From: Alphaproteobacteria bacterium
GTDB taxonomy: Bacteria; Pseudomonadota; Alphaproteobacteria; Rhizobiales; Aestuariivirgaceae
Direction of reading: 5' to 3'
DNA length: 43,353 nt
Assembly: GCA_024640405.1 (NCBI GenBank)
Contig: JAHEFB010000011.1
Coordinates: 1 to 43,353 of the forward strand
The notes beneath the pieces were generated by a model. The model saw only the letters and a program-made list of their open reading frames with translations, did no database searches and had not been told where the DNA came from. The translations under genes and the position numbers were made by a program. Shown here piece by piece: positions 24,864-33,066 of the stretch (position 1 is its first letter; each line of letters starts with the position of its first letter).

Positions 24864-26477
24864 TTATCCGAACAACCGGCTGGGGAGCCAGGTCGCCAAT
24901 TGCGGAAAACTGAATACAAGAACAAGTGCGATGATCTGGATTACAATGAACGGGATCACCCCACGATAGATATGCATGGTGCTGATCTCCGGCGGCGCGA
25001 CGCCTTTGAGATAAAACAGTGCAAATCCAAACGGTGGAGTCAGAAATGACGTCTGCAGATTCATGGCAATGAGAACGCCAAACCAGACCGGGTCAATGTC
25101 GGAGCGCAAGATAACCGGGGCCACAATCGGCATGATAATGAAAACGATCTCGATGAAATCGAGGAAAAACCCCAAAATGAAGACCAGCACGCTGACCGCT
25201 ATAACTGCGCCTATCACACCACCGGGGATTTGATCCATGGCATGAGTGACGACTTCATCGCCGCCGAATCCTCTGAACACCAGTGAAAAGATCGTGGCCC
25301 CGACCAGAATGGTAAAGGCAAGTGTGCTGATGCGCATGGTACTGGTGACGATGTCACCCAGCAGGCGCCGTTTGATCAAAATGAAAATAGCCGAGCAAGC
25401 TCCAGCCACCAATGCAAGGCTGGCGATTGCGGCAATCACAATCATGGCACCATTCCACAACGAAATGCTGTCCAGGGTTACCCGCAAGTCTGCGATCGAG
25501 CGAACCAGCGGCAAGATGAAGGCACCTGCAATCCCGGCGATGACCAGCTTGTCCGCCCACGCCGGCCACTGTTTGAGATGTAGCGCGTCATGCCGGAAAC
25601 TCATGGCCGCCAGCAACAACCCGCCAAGCGCCCCCACACCGGCTGCCTCAGTTGGCGTGGCGATGCCGGACAGGATGGAGCCAAGAACGGCGAGGATCAG
25701 CAGTATGGGCGGCAGCAGGCTGCTCAACACATCCCGCCACACAATTTCATCGATCTCCTCCTTACTCAGTGGAGGACACAGCTTGGGCCGCATGATGCCA
25801 ACGGCCAGCTGATAAAGCATATACAAGCACGCAAGTCCGAAGCCGGGTATCAATGCACCGGCAAACAGATCACCGACGGATACCGGCTCGGGTGAAAAAT
25901 TTCCAATCTCTCGCTGCGCCTCCATATAGGCGCCTGACAGCTGGTCACCCAGGAAAACCAGTACGATTGATGGCGGAATGATCTGCCCCAGGGTTCCCGC
26001 GGCACAGATTGATCCGGCGGCAAGTGATGGATCGTAACCACGCTTTAGCATTGTGGGCAAACTGAGCAAACCCATGGCAACTACAGTCGCGCCGACGATC
26101 CCGGTGGACGCTGCCAGCAGCGCACCGACGAATGTTACCGATATGCCAAGTCCCGCAGGCAAGCGTCCGAACGCCTTGGCCATGTTGTTCAGCAGATCTT
26201 CAGCTACCCGGCTGCGCTCCAGGATTACACCCATCAGAATGAACAACGGAACCGCCGTCAGAACATCATTGAAAATGGCCGTACCGAATATTCTGGATGG
26301 AATCGCACCCAGAAAAGACAGGTCGAACAGGCCGAACAGGCTTGCGGCAAATGCCATGATGATCGCGGCGCCACTTAGTGCGAAGGCAACAGGAATGCCG
26401 GCCAGGACAGATCCGAAAGCAGCCGCAAAAAGCAATAGCACTAGGATGAGTTGGGTGCTGACCATGTCTGATATCAC
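24864..26477 (-). CDS. dctM: TRAP transporter large permease subunit (DctM type)
   Basis: A 537-residue inner membrane protein with many hydrophobic segments and the TRAP large-subunit pattern: FNDVLTAVPLFILMGVILERS, GLGISVTFVGALLAASTGIVGAT and DPSLAAGSICAAGTLGQIIPPS. It is about 100 residues longer than classic DctM because of an insertion around residues 225-350, a form found in the mannitol/chloroaromatic-compound group of TRAP systems. GTG 26477 overlaps the dctQ stop as GTGA; ATG 26465 is an alternative. It carries out sodium-coupled uptake with DctQ and DctP. Confidence 0.92.
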   Translation of the reverse strand: MISDMVSTQLILVLLLFAAAFGSVLAGIPVAFALSGAAIIMAFAASLFGLFDLSFLGAIPSRIFGTAIFNDVLTAVPLFILMGVILERSRVAEDLLNNMAKAFGRLPAGLGISVTFVGALLAASTGIVGATVVAMGLLSLPTMLKRGYDPSLAAGSICAAGTLGQIIPPSIVLVFLGDQLSGAYMEAQREIGNFSPEPVSVGDLFAGALIPGFGLACLYMLYQLAVGIMRPKLCPPLSKEEIDEIVWRDVLSSLLPPILLILAVLGSILSGIATPTEAAGVGALGGLLLAAMSFRHDALHLKQWPAWADKLVIAGIAGAFILPLVRSIADLRVTLDSISLWNGAMIVIAAIASLALVAGACSAIFILIKRRLLGDIVTSTMRISTLAFTILVGATIFSLVFRGFGGDEVVTHAMDQIPGGVIGAVIAVSVLVFILGFFLDFIEIVFIIMPIVAPVILRSDIDPVWFGVLIAMNLQTSFLTPPFGFALFYLKGVAPPEISTMHIYRGVIPFIVIQIIALVLVFSFPQLATWLPSRLFG

Positions 26478-27013
26478 TCTTGCCCATTGCCATCATTGCC
26501 GGCAGGGGCATGCCATCTGTGGTCAGTTTGTCCGCTGTACAGGCGGAGCAATATCGCCACCGCCTGAAGCGCGAGCGACAATGCAAACGCCACGATTGTG
26601 GACTTCAGGAGGAAGATGGCAGGAATCCCGCCCGCCTGTCGGGACCCTTCCAGTGTAGCCCAGGAATTCACCACATAGGGTAGTCCGTACCAGCCGATCA
26701 CACAGGCAACCGGCAATACGAAAAACGCCAGCGCTATCCGGTCAACGATCCCTTTCGCCGCGCGGCTCAAAGATGCATATATGATATCAACCCGAACATG
26801 TTCGTTCAGTTGAAGCACATAGGCCGCACCAAGCATGAATAATGCAGCGTGGCAGTATATGACTGCCTCCTGGAAAGTGATCAGACCGTAGCTGAATACA
26901 TACCTCAACAGCACGGAAATCATCTGGAAGCACATCATGGCAAGCGCACACCACGCGGCTGTTTTGCCCATGGCACTGTTTACGAATTCAATCGCACTGA
27001 TTAGCCGCTTCAT
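26474..27013 (-). CDS. dctQ: TRAP transporter small permease subunit (DctQ type)
   Basis: A 179-residue membrane protein with four hydrophobic segments, matching the small TRAP subunit: FVNSAMGKTAAWCALAMMCF, RYVFSYGLITFQEAVIYCHA, LNEHVRVDIIYASLS and a last helix FLLKSTIVAFALSLALQAVA. The motif with RVDI after the second helix is characteristic of DctQ. ATG 27013 was used, since a TTG two codons upstream has no better site. The gene sits between dctP and dctM in the same operon. Confidence 0.9.
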   Translation of the reverse strand: MKRLISAIEFVNSAMGKTAAWCALAMMCFQMISVLLRYVFSYGLITFQEAVIYCHAALFMLGAAYVLQLNEHVRVDIIYASLSRAAKGIVDRIALAFFVLPVACVIGWYGLPYVVNSWATLEGSRQAGGIPAIFLLKSTIVAFALSLALQAVAILLRLYSGQTDHRWHAPAGNDGNGQE

Positions 27014-27040
27014 GTTCAACCCGCCTGCAGGACGCGATCA

Positions 27041-27076
27041 CGAGGGAGAGCAAAAACGGATACACGCCCTCCCTCG
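27041..27076 (-). promoter_or_regulatory. Hairpin between dctP and dctQ
   Basis: CGAGGGAG (27041-27048) pairs with CTCCCTCG (27069-27076) across a 20-base loop, in the 83-base gap between dctP and dctQ. No T-run follows on the minus strand. Such structures could favour expression of the binding protein over the permeases; the effect here is inferred. Confidence 0.35.
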
Positions 27077-27096
27077 TTCTCCGGGAGTCTGGTTTA

Positions 27097-28191
27097 TCAG
27101 GCTTTCATCGCAACAGAGCGTGCGGCCAGGTACGCCTGTTCCGACTGCTCGGTCCAGTTGGCGGCCTCTGCCAGGAAAGCCATGTAGCTGTCATATACTT
27201 TCTTGGTCTTCGGATCGGCCGCAGCAGCGTCTGCCAGGACTTTCTTGGACGCAACACCAAGTGCCTTCATCACCTCCTCGGGATAAGACCGCAGCTGGAC
27301 GTTGTGTTTCGTCAGCAGGATGTCGAGGGAACGCGAGTGATTGGCAATGAAGTCGGCTGGATTCATGACATTTTCCTGCGCGGCTGCCAGTTGGATGACA
27401 CGTTTGTCAGCGGCTGAAAGATCTTCCCACAACTTCAGATTCACGCCAAGGCTTTCAGCGGAAGTCGGCTCCTGGAAACCCGGGTTGTAAAAATACTTCG
27501 CTGCCTTGTAAAAACCGAAACCAAGATCAATCCACGGACCCGCCATTTCTGCGGCATCCACGGAACCGGACTGCAGGGCCGCAAATATCTCCCCGCCGGG
27601 AAGCGTTACCGCCGCGCCGCCAACCTCTTCGATAACCTTGCCCCCAAAGCCGGGGATGCGCATCTTGAGGCCCTTGAGGTCTTCAACCGAATTGATTTCC
27701 TTGTTGAACCAGCCACCAGCCTGACATGAACTGTTGCCCGCCATGAAGGCCTTGATGCCATAGCCTGCACTCAGCTCTTCCCACAGTTCCTGGCCGCCAC
27801 GATGATATACCCAGGCATTGTGCTCGGCAGTTGTCATACCAAACGGCACGCCAGCAAAGAAGTTGAACGCAGATGTTTTGCCCTGCCAGTAATACTCGGC
27901 TGCGTGGTACATGTCCGCAGTCCCGCTGGCGACGGCATCAAATGCTTCAAAGGGTGGAACCAGTTCACCGGCTCCAAACACCTTAACCGTCAGGCGGCCG
28001 TCACTGGCTTCGGTGATGGAGTTTGCGATGCGCTCTGATGCAGCCCCCAGGCCTGGAAATTTCTTTGGCCATCCGGTCACCATTTTCAGTTCGCGTTTTC
28101 CCTGTGCATATGCCGGTGCAGCAAGTGGTACAACCGCAAGTCCAGCGGCGCCGGCCGTCACAAATGAACGTCGTGTGGTTTTCTGTGTCAT
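27097..28191 (-). CDS. dctP: TRAP transporter substrate-binding protein (DctP type, TakP/FcbT1-like)
   Basis: A 364-residue periplasmic binding protein with a twin-arginine signal, TTRRSFVTAGAAGLAVVPLA, cut after AYAQ. The mature protein shows KMVTGWPKKFPGLGAASERI, VFGAGELVPPFEAFDAVASG, ADMYHAAEYYWQGKTSAFNF, KMRIPGFGGKVIEEVG and FAALQSGSVDAAEMAGPWID, which places it with binding proteins for 2-oxoacids and aromatic or mannitol-type carboxylates. ATG 28191 with a GGGAGGA site was chosen over the longer frame. It follows lacI by 29 bases. The ligand cannot be named from the sequence. Confidence 0.93.
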   Translation of the reverse strand: MTQKTTRRSFVTAGAAGLAVVPLAAPAYAQGKRELKMVTGWPKKFPGLGAASERIANSITEASDGRLTVKVFGAGELVPPFEAFDAVASGTADMYHAAEYYWQGKTSAFNFFAGVPFGMTTAEHNAWVYHRGGQELWEELSAGYGIKAFMAGNSSCQAGGWFNKEINSVEDLKGLKMRIPGFGGKVIEEVGGAAVTLPGGEIFAALQSGSVDAAEMAGPWIDLGFGFYKAAKYFYNPGFQEPTSAESLGVNLKLWEDLSAADKRVIQLAAAQENVMNPADFIANHSRSLDILLTKHNVQLRSYPEEVMKALGVASKKVLADAAAADPKTKKVYDSYMAFLAEAANWTEQSEQAYLAARSVAMKA

Positions 28192-28220
28192 GTGATCCTC
28201 CCTGGATCGTTTCTCTGGTT

Positions 28221-29246
28221 TCAACAATTTCGATAGGGTGTGTTCGCCGTTGAACCGCGGATGACCAACTCAGTTGCAAAACGGACCATCCGCGGTTCCG
28301 TTTCGTTGTTCTCGATGCTGTCAACAAGTGCTTCCACAGTTGCCGTGGCCATGGCATCGAGTGGCTGTTTCATCGTGGTGGTGTCAAAGACATCCCAACC
28401 AGCCATTTCAATTCCGTCAAAGCCGGTCACCCAGACATCATCGGGAACGTCGAGGCCCTCTGCACGCAACCCGCAAAGCACGGCGAACGCGATTACGTCA
28501 TTGCCGCAGGCAATTGCATCCGGCGGCGAGGGTTGCCGCATCATTGCAATAGCCAGGTCGCGAAACTTGTCATGAGCGAACTCGGAGCGCGCGTAATATT
28601 GTTCCGGCAATTCTCTTCCTGCCGCCGCCAGTCCCTGCCGTATACCGGCTTCACGTTCCGCCAGAGTACTGCGGTCAAGCGGTCCGTTGATCATTGCAAT
28701 GCGTTTGCGCCCGGCAGACACCAGATAATCTGCAATTGTGAGGGCACCTTCCAGATTGTTTCCTGCAATCTGGCTGATGCCGGGGTCGGTTATGTGACGG
28801 TTGATGCAGGCAACGGGCATGCCGTTTTTTCGGGCAGCCTGCATTGCTGCTGATTGTTCGCCGGCGGCTGTGAAGATCAACCCGTCAATAACCCGCTGGC
28901 GAATGGCATTTACAACGCCATCTTCACCCTCGGTGTCGGTGTTCCAGACCACCATCTGCCGGCCATGGCCTGTCAGCTTGTTTGCCAGATGAAGCAGTAT
29001 TTCCGGCACGATCGGGTTTGTAATTCGCGACACCACCACACCTACCGTTCCGCTCAGGCTGGTTTTCATGGCGCGGGCAAAGGCATTTGGCTGATAATTC
29101 AGCTCCTCGATCACCGCCAGCACCCGGTTTCGGGTTTCTTCACGAACACTGCTGCTGCCGGACAAAACACGTGAAACCGTTGCCTGCGAAACACCGGCAC
29201 GGCGCGCCACATCATTGCTGTTCAATTTTTGTGAATACGTATGCAT
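28221..29246 (-). CDS. LacI-family transcriptional regulator
   Basis: A 341-residue repressor. The N-terminal HTH is NDVARRAGVSQATVSRVLSG (11-30) with hinge-helix NYQPNAFARAMKT, and the rest is a sugar-binding-protein-like effector domain (GTVGVVVSRITNPIVPEIL, VWVTGFDGIEMAGWDVFDTT). It is the first gene of the operon lacI-dctP-dctQ-dctM-dienelactone hydrolase-alpha/beta hydrolase and probably represses it through the palindromes at 29232 and 29298. The effector is probably the transported compound or a breakdown product. Confidence 0.93.
   Translation of the reverse strand: MHTYSQKLNSNDVARRAGVSQATVSRVLSGSSSVREETRNRVLAVIEELNYQPNAFARAMKTSLSGTVGVVVSRITNPIVPEILLHLANKLTGHGRQMVVWNTDTEGEDGVVNAIRQRVIDGLIFTAAGEQSAAMQAARKNGMPVACINRHITDPGISQIAGNNLEGALTIADYLVSAGRKRIAMINGPLDRSTLAEREAGIRQGLAAAGRELPEQYYARSEFAHDKFRDLAIAMMRQPSPPDAIACGNDVIAFAVLCGLRAEGLDVPDDVWVTGFDGIEMAGWDVFDTTTMKQPLDAMATATVEALVDSIENNETEPRMVRFATELVIRGSTANTPYRNC
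29232..29245. promoter_or_regulatory. Second operator-like half-matching palindrome
   Basis: TGAATACGTATGCA differs at one position from the perfect palindrome at 29299-29312 (TGAATACGTATTCA). It covers the lacI start codon. The two centres are 67 bases apart. Confidence 0.5.
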
Positions 29247-29297
29247 TTATGAATATACAGGGCACCCTGAAAACAATGTGGTTAGGACCTTCGAATT

Positions 29298-29313
29298 ATG
29301 AATACGTATTCAT
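29298..29313. promoter_or_regulatory. Perfect 16-bp palindrome, probable LacI-family operator
   Basis: ATGAATACGTATTCAT is a perfect dyad 52 bases upstream of the lacI start. Its even symmetry and central CG step are typical of LacI-family operators. A one-mismatch copy overlaps the lacI start codon. Confidence 0.65.
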
Positions 29314-29508
29314 GTTACGGGAATTCCAGCGAATGAGTCAATCTACAATTGCTGAGAACAAGCTTGTGCGTGCCGGTTTCCAGCGAAATCCTGTTAGAGT
29401 GGACATCGAAATCGGGCAAACGTTTGCAGGCGTTGCTGTCCTCGCCAGGTGAATTGAAGCCTCACCGCATCGCATCACCTGGAGCACGCTCACAGGTGCA
29501 GGCTCGGA

Positions 29509-31035
29509 TCAATTTCCAACCAGCCAGCTCTGCGTCAGAAAGCGATCCATTGGAGCGTAGTCATCGGTAAGAATGGCATCATTGCGTTTTGCCAGGACCT
29601 GTTTGTAGAAAGTCTCATCCAGTGCTGAAAACCGGGTCATGACGGGCGCGGGTACGACAATGGAAGAAAACCTCGTCGCCTGCTGTCCGGCCACGAGTAC
29701 AAACACCCGCTGCTCGTTCTGGCCCGGCGGGCTGGCCTTGGTCCAGATTTCAACCTCGGGAAAAACCTGTTTCAAAGTGTTGAATACTGCAGCCAGCGCA
29801 TACAGCCGTTCGGGAAAATCGACCACGTTCATGAGAAAAACGCCGCCGCCGCCCAACCTGGCAGCTACAAGCTCAAAGAATTCCCGGGTAATCAGGTGAA
29901 CGGGTATGGCAATATCGCTGAATGCGTCACCAACAATAACATCGAAGCGCTCTGCGGGCCGCATTTGCAACGCGCGCCGAGCGTCTTCATGCAGGATCTT
30001 CATATTCTGCGGATCCAGCCAAAACTCATTGATTGCAGTGGCCGTCACCTGGGGATCTATTTCAGCAACCGTGATAGGTCCGGTGCCACGGTCTGCCCAG
30101 GCCCTCGGTACGGAATAGGTGCCGCCGCCAATGAAGAATGCAGAAAACCGGCGTCCGCTCATCCTGCGCCGGGCTATTGCATCAAACATAGCTGTGAATT
30201 CACTGAACATGATGCGCGGTACATCTCGCGCACTGGTTCCGTGCGACAGATGATCCAGTACCAGCCTTCTGACCGGGGCCTCAGGTCTTGCAGAAACGTC
30301 AATGACCCGGATACAGAAATACTGGCTTTCTCTCGTACACGGCGATGCCTGCAAAGCTGACACCACACATAGTGCCACGGCGCTGACCGCAAGGACTGCC
30401 AGATGCCTGATGCGAGACAACCCTTTGCCAAGCCCGATCAGCAACAAACCGGCAAGCGCGTAGGTTATGGTAACAACGGTGAGCGTTGCCGCTGTTCCCA
30501 ACCAGGGGATGAACAGAAATCCAGCCAGCAAAGTGCCAGCGATAGCGCCGATGGCTCCGGCGGCGAACATTGCACCAAGCGCGTGGCCTGACCTGTGCCG
30601 TTTGTCCGAAATTGCAATCTGGGCAAGGACCGGTGCCGGCACACCAGCAAAAAGAGACGGCAGGAAAAACACGCTGAACGTCAGGACGACAATTCCCCAA
30701 ACAGGATCAACAATCGCCTCGAGCAATTGTGATGCAATCAGCCTGAGGGCCAGCACGGCGCCGGCGGTGGTCACGGCGGCAGCCAGTACAACCCAACCGG
30801 TGTAGACCAATGCAGCCGACTGTGGCCGCTCGGCAACTCTCCCGCCCCACCAGTGACCCACCGAAAACCCGATCAGCACCACCGCAATCACCGAAGTCCA
30901 CGTGTACAGGGACATGCCCACGTACGGCGCCAGAATTCTGCCCGCAACGATCTCGACCACCAGGCTTGCTGCTGATACCGCGACCTGCAGAACGATGAGA
31001 AAGAACAGTGCGGGACCACCCTTCGCTTCGGACAT
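29509..31035 (-). CDS. Fused membrane / spermidine synthase-like protein
   Basis: A 508-residue protein with an N-terminal membrane half (about seven to eight hydrophobic segments, residues 8-235) and a C-terminal class I methyltransferase-fold domain of the spermidine-synthase type: SAFFIGGGTYSVPRAW, ITVAEIDPQVTATAINEFWL, ILHEDARRALQM and VIVGDAFSDIAIPVHLITREF. The Asp-rich GDAFSD segment matches the catalytic loop of polyamine synthases. Such fused proteins are common but mostly uncharacterised; polyamine synthesis at the membrane is not proven. No partner gene is adjacent. Confidence 0.85.
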   Translation of the reverse strand: MSEAKGGPALFFLIVLQVAVSAASLVVEIVAGRILAPYVGMSLYTWTSVIAVVLIGFSVGHWWGGRVAERPQSAALVYTGWVVLAAAVTTAGAVLALRLIASQLLEAIVDPVWGIVVLTFSVFFLPSLFAGVPAPVLAQIAISDKRHRSGHALGAMFAAGAIGAIAGTLLAGFLFIPWLGTAATLTVVTITYALAGLLLIGLGKGLSRIRHLAVLAVSAVALCVVSALQASPCTRESQYFCIRVIDVSARPEAPVRRLVLDHLSHGTSARDVPRIMFSEFTAMFDAIARRRMSGRRFSAFFIGGGTYSVPRAWADRGTGPITVAEIDPQVTATAINEFWLDPQNMKILHEDARRALQMRPAERFDVIVGDAFSDIAIPVHLITREFFELVAARLGGGGVFLMNVVDFPERLYALAAVFNTLKQVFPEVEIWTKASPPGQNEQRVFVLVAGQQATRFSSIVVPAPVMTRFSALDETFYKQVLAKRNDAILTDDYAPMDRFLTQSWLVGN

Positions 31036-31305
31036 TGTTTTGCGTTCCTGTCTTGGCTGGATTGGTTTTCCGCATAATCACTTTGTTGGGCATGCCAGGC
31101 AATCCTGAATCATTGCCGGCTCATTTCAGCCGGGATCTGATGTGTGCGCAAGACAGTCCGGTGCGGATCCGGGCTGGGCCGGGAGCCATTTTATTGTTTC
31201 CTTAACCGTGATTTTTAGCCCGGTGTTAAGCACGATTTCAACAATGCCGGCCAAACGGAATTATTAAAATTCGAATTTACCTCTTAACAAAGGATTCAAG
31301 CCACT
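31036..31305. other. Intergenic region between divergent genes
   Basis: A 270-base gap with the promoters of both neighbours. An AAAGGAT ribosome site (about 31288-31294) precedes the GTG start at 31306. No clear boxes or operators were found. Confidence 0.4.
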
Positions 31306-32505
31306 GTGGCCGTGAAACCGGCAATCATGGCAAACGTCCATGAACGTTTAGGGGAACGGCGCGGGATGCCTACGCACAGCAACGCACAGCACCTCGATCA
31401 GGTCATGGAAACATTCTTTGTCGGCTCCGCCATGAAGGATGTTTCGGCAAACATCATGGACCGGGATTTACCGGTCCGCGCCCGCCACATGCGTTCGATC
31501 GATGATCTTTTGATGCATGTCGAAGACAACGATGTGCAATGTGCGGTGGTCGACCAGTCACTGCCGACGGAAAGCCGTGGTGTGAAGCTGGTCCTGCTGG
31601 CAGGCATCCACAAGGTGAAACACCTGATTGTTGTCGCTCCGCCAAACAACCGAACCGGGATTGCATCCATTGACGGGGTCCACAAGGTGTTGTGCGGCCC
31701 GGCATCGCTGGAACAGATCACTGAAGCAGTGCTTGAGCAAACCCGGCCGGCTGCACCAAAATCAGTTGCGGCTACCGGCCATACCCTGGCCGCACGTGCC
31801 GTGGGGATTGAAAAAACCAGGCCCGGAGCCCGTGCCGTTTTTGCGAAACATCACGAGACAATGTCAGCCATTGCGTCCAGGGCCAGGCACAAGCTCTCCT
31901 TGTGCAATCTGGCCGGGTTGGGCAACCGCATGCAGACAAGGCCAGCCATGGCAACAGTTGCCTCCGCGTTCGTAGCCTTAAGCACCATCGCTGCACTGTC
32001 CCTGGCATCAGGCGGTTCCGTGACCTCTGTCTCGGCAGGTGGACAACCGGCGATGACGGAGATGTCGCCGGTCATATCCGACGGGCGTGCAAAACAGCCG
32101 CATCTCACAAGACAATCACAATCGGCACTGGAAGCAGCCGGACTTAGCAGGCGCGATGCAGCGTCGCGTCGGCAAGCATCGTTACGGACAATTGAACTGG
32201 AATACGTGCAGCAACGGGAGTTCAGGCAGGAGCTGTTGGCTCACATCTCCCGCCTGAACTCCCTGCTTACCGAACTCTCGACTGCACGTGGCAATGACAG
32301 ATCCCGGAAATCCGGCAAACCTGCTGCCTTCAATACGCACAAGCGCCTGGCAGAAGTAAAAATCGAACTGGCGCTGCAGGAGCTTGAACTGAGCAGGGTG
32401 GACAGTATCCTCGCCAACCTCGATGTGCTGAAGACGAAGATAGATCCGCTGGAACATCGCCCACTCAAACTGGCCGACATCAGCTCAACCGGCATCAGCA
32501 ACTAG
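31306..32505 (+). CDS. Unrecognised membrane protein with pseudo-receiver-like N-terminus and C-terminal coiled coil
   Basis: I do not recognise this 399-residue protein. Residues about 35-145 have the alternating strand-helix look of a response-regulator receiver: DLLMHVEDNDVQCAVVDQSL places Asp83 where the phospho-acceptor normally lies, and HLIVVAPP and KVLCGPASLEQITEAVL look like the last strands and helix. A basic linker leads to one membrane segment (MATVASAFVALSTIAALSLA, about 215-234). The C-terminal part (290-385) is rich in charged heptads (IELEYVQQREFRQELLAHIS, LAEVKIELALQELELSRVDS) and should form a coiled coil, probably outside the membrane. The GTG start at 31306 is likely; ATG 31327 is possible. 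No neighbour explains it. Confidence 0.75.
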   Translation: MAVKPAIMANVHERLGERRGMPTHSNAQHLDQVMETFFVGSAMKDVSANIMDRDLPVRARHMRSIDDLLMHVEDNDVQCAVVDQSLPTESRGVKLVLLAGIHKVKHLIVVAPPNNRTGIASIDGVHKVLCGPASLEQITEAVLEQTRPAAPKSVAATGHTLAARAVGIEKTRPGARAVFAKHHETMSAIASRARHKLSLCNLAGLGNRMQTRPAMATVASAFVALSTIAALSLASGGSVTSVSAGGQPAMTEMSPVISDGRAKQPHLTRQSQSALEAAGLSRRDAASRRQASLRTIELEYVQQREFRQELLAHISRLNSLLTELSTARGNDRSRKSGKPAAFNTHKRLAEVKIELALQELELSRVDSILANLDVLKTKIDPLEHRPLKLADISSTGISN

Positions 32506-32571
32506 AGCAATTTTCACCCAGAAAGAAGCGTTTGACCGGTTTTCTGTGCCCCCTGGACGAAAGTTACTCTA
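32503..32571. repeat. Palindromic intergenic repeat of Rhizobiales type
   Basis: TAGAGCAATTTTC (32503-32515) and GAAAGTTACTCTA (32559-32571) form an imperfect inverted repeat, enclosing CAGAAAG and TTTTCTG arms around a GACCGGTTTT core. Elements starting TAGAGCAATT and containing CCGGTTTT are abundant between genes in Hyphomicrobiales genomes. The stop codon TAG of the preceding gene is the first three bases of the element. It may also act as a transcript end. Confidence 0.55.
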
Positions 32572-32850
32572 ATTCCGCCACCGCAACGGGGATATGCGCC
32601 AATGCGACCCGAGGTGTCGTTTGCCGGCTTGTAGCAGTCCGGTGCGTCTGCTAGGTTTCTTCATCAAGACGATGCCTTATGGCTTGAACGGAAAATCCTT
32701 TTTTACCTGCTGACCCACTCCAGGAGCAGATGAGGATTGTCGTCAGACAACCGGACCAACGTGCGCCATTTGCGCAGTCCGGCCTGTGACGCCTGATTGC
32801 CTGTCATCGTGTTTGATATGAACCAGATGAGCAGGAAGGCCGGTCAGCGG
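32572..32850. other. Leader region of the cobalamin operon
   Basis: A 279-base gap before the first gene of the plus-strand corrin operon. I looked for a cobalamin riboswitch here and did not find the B12 box or its other conserved blocks. A CCAGGAGCAG string at 32720-32729 only superficially resembles it. Confidence 0.4.
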
Positions 32851-33066
32851 ATGAAAATTTACCCAGCAGCAATATTCTTCAGCGGAATTGTCGCCATGGC
32901 AGCCCCGGCCAGAGCGCATCTTGGCCATATGGGAGAACTGGCCGGTCACGGCCATCTTGCGGGCATGGCCGCGCTTGGCGCTGCGGCGGCAATCGCTGCT
33001 GCACTGGCGGCGCGAAAGCTCAAGAAGAAGGCCAAGCAGAAAACCGCCGAAGAGACTTCATCATGA
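32851..33066 (+). CDS. Small exported His-rich protein (DUF6732-like) preceding cbiX
   Basis: A 71-residue protein with a signal peptide (MKIYPAAIFFSGIVAMAAPA, cut before HLGHM), a short His-containing segment HLGHMGELAGHGHLAGM, a hydrophobic stretch ALGAAAAIAAALAA and a Lys-rich tail. It looks membrane-anchored, with the histidines on the periplasmic side. I believe it matches the DUF6732 family seen in alphaproteobacterial corrin loci. It overlaps cbiX by ATGA, so a role in cobalt handling is plausible but not shown. ATG 32851 is preferred to an upstream GTG that would break the signal peptide. Confidence 0.72.
   Translation: MKIYPAAIFFSGIVAMAAPARAHLGHMGELAGHGHLAGMAALGAAAAIAAALAARKLKKKAKQKTAEETSS

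Noticed and set aside
29258..29269. CAGGG-CA-CCCTG dyad upstream of lacI as a third operator
   Set aside because: It differs in sequence from the two TGAATACGTA sites and is short enough to occur by chance.
32572..32850. Possible cobalamin riboswitch ahead of the corrin operon
   Set aside because: A CCAGGAG string is present but the full B12 box and the upstream core blocks are not found in the right order.
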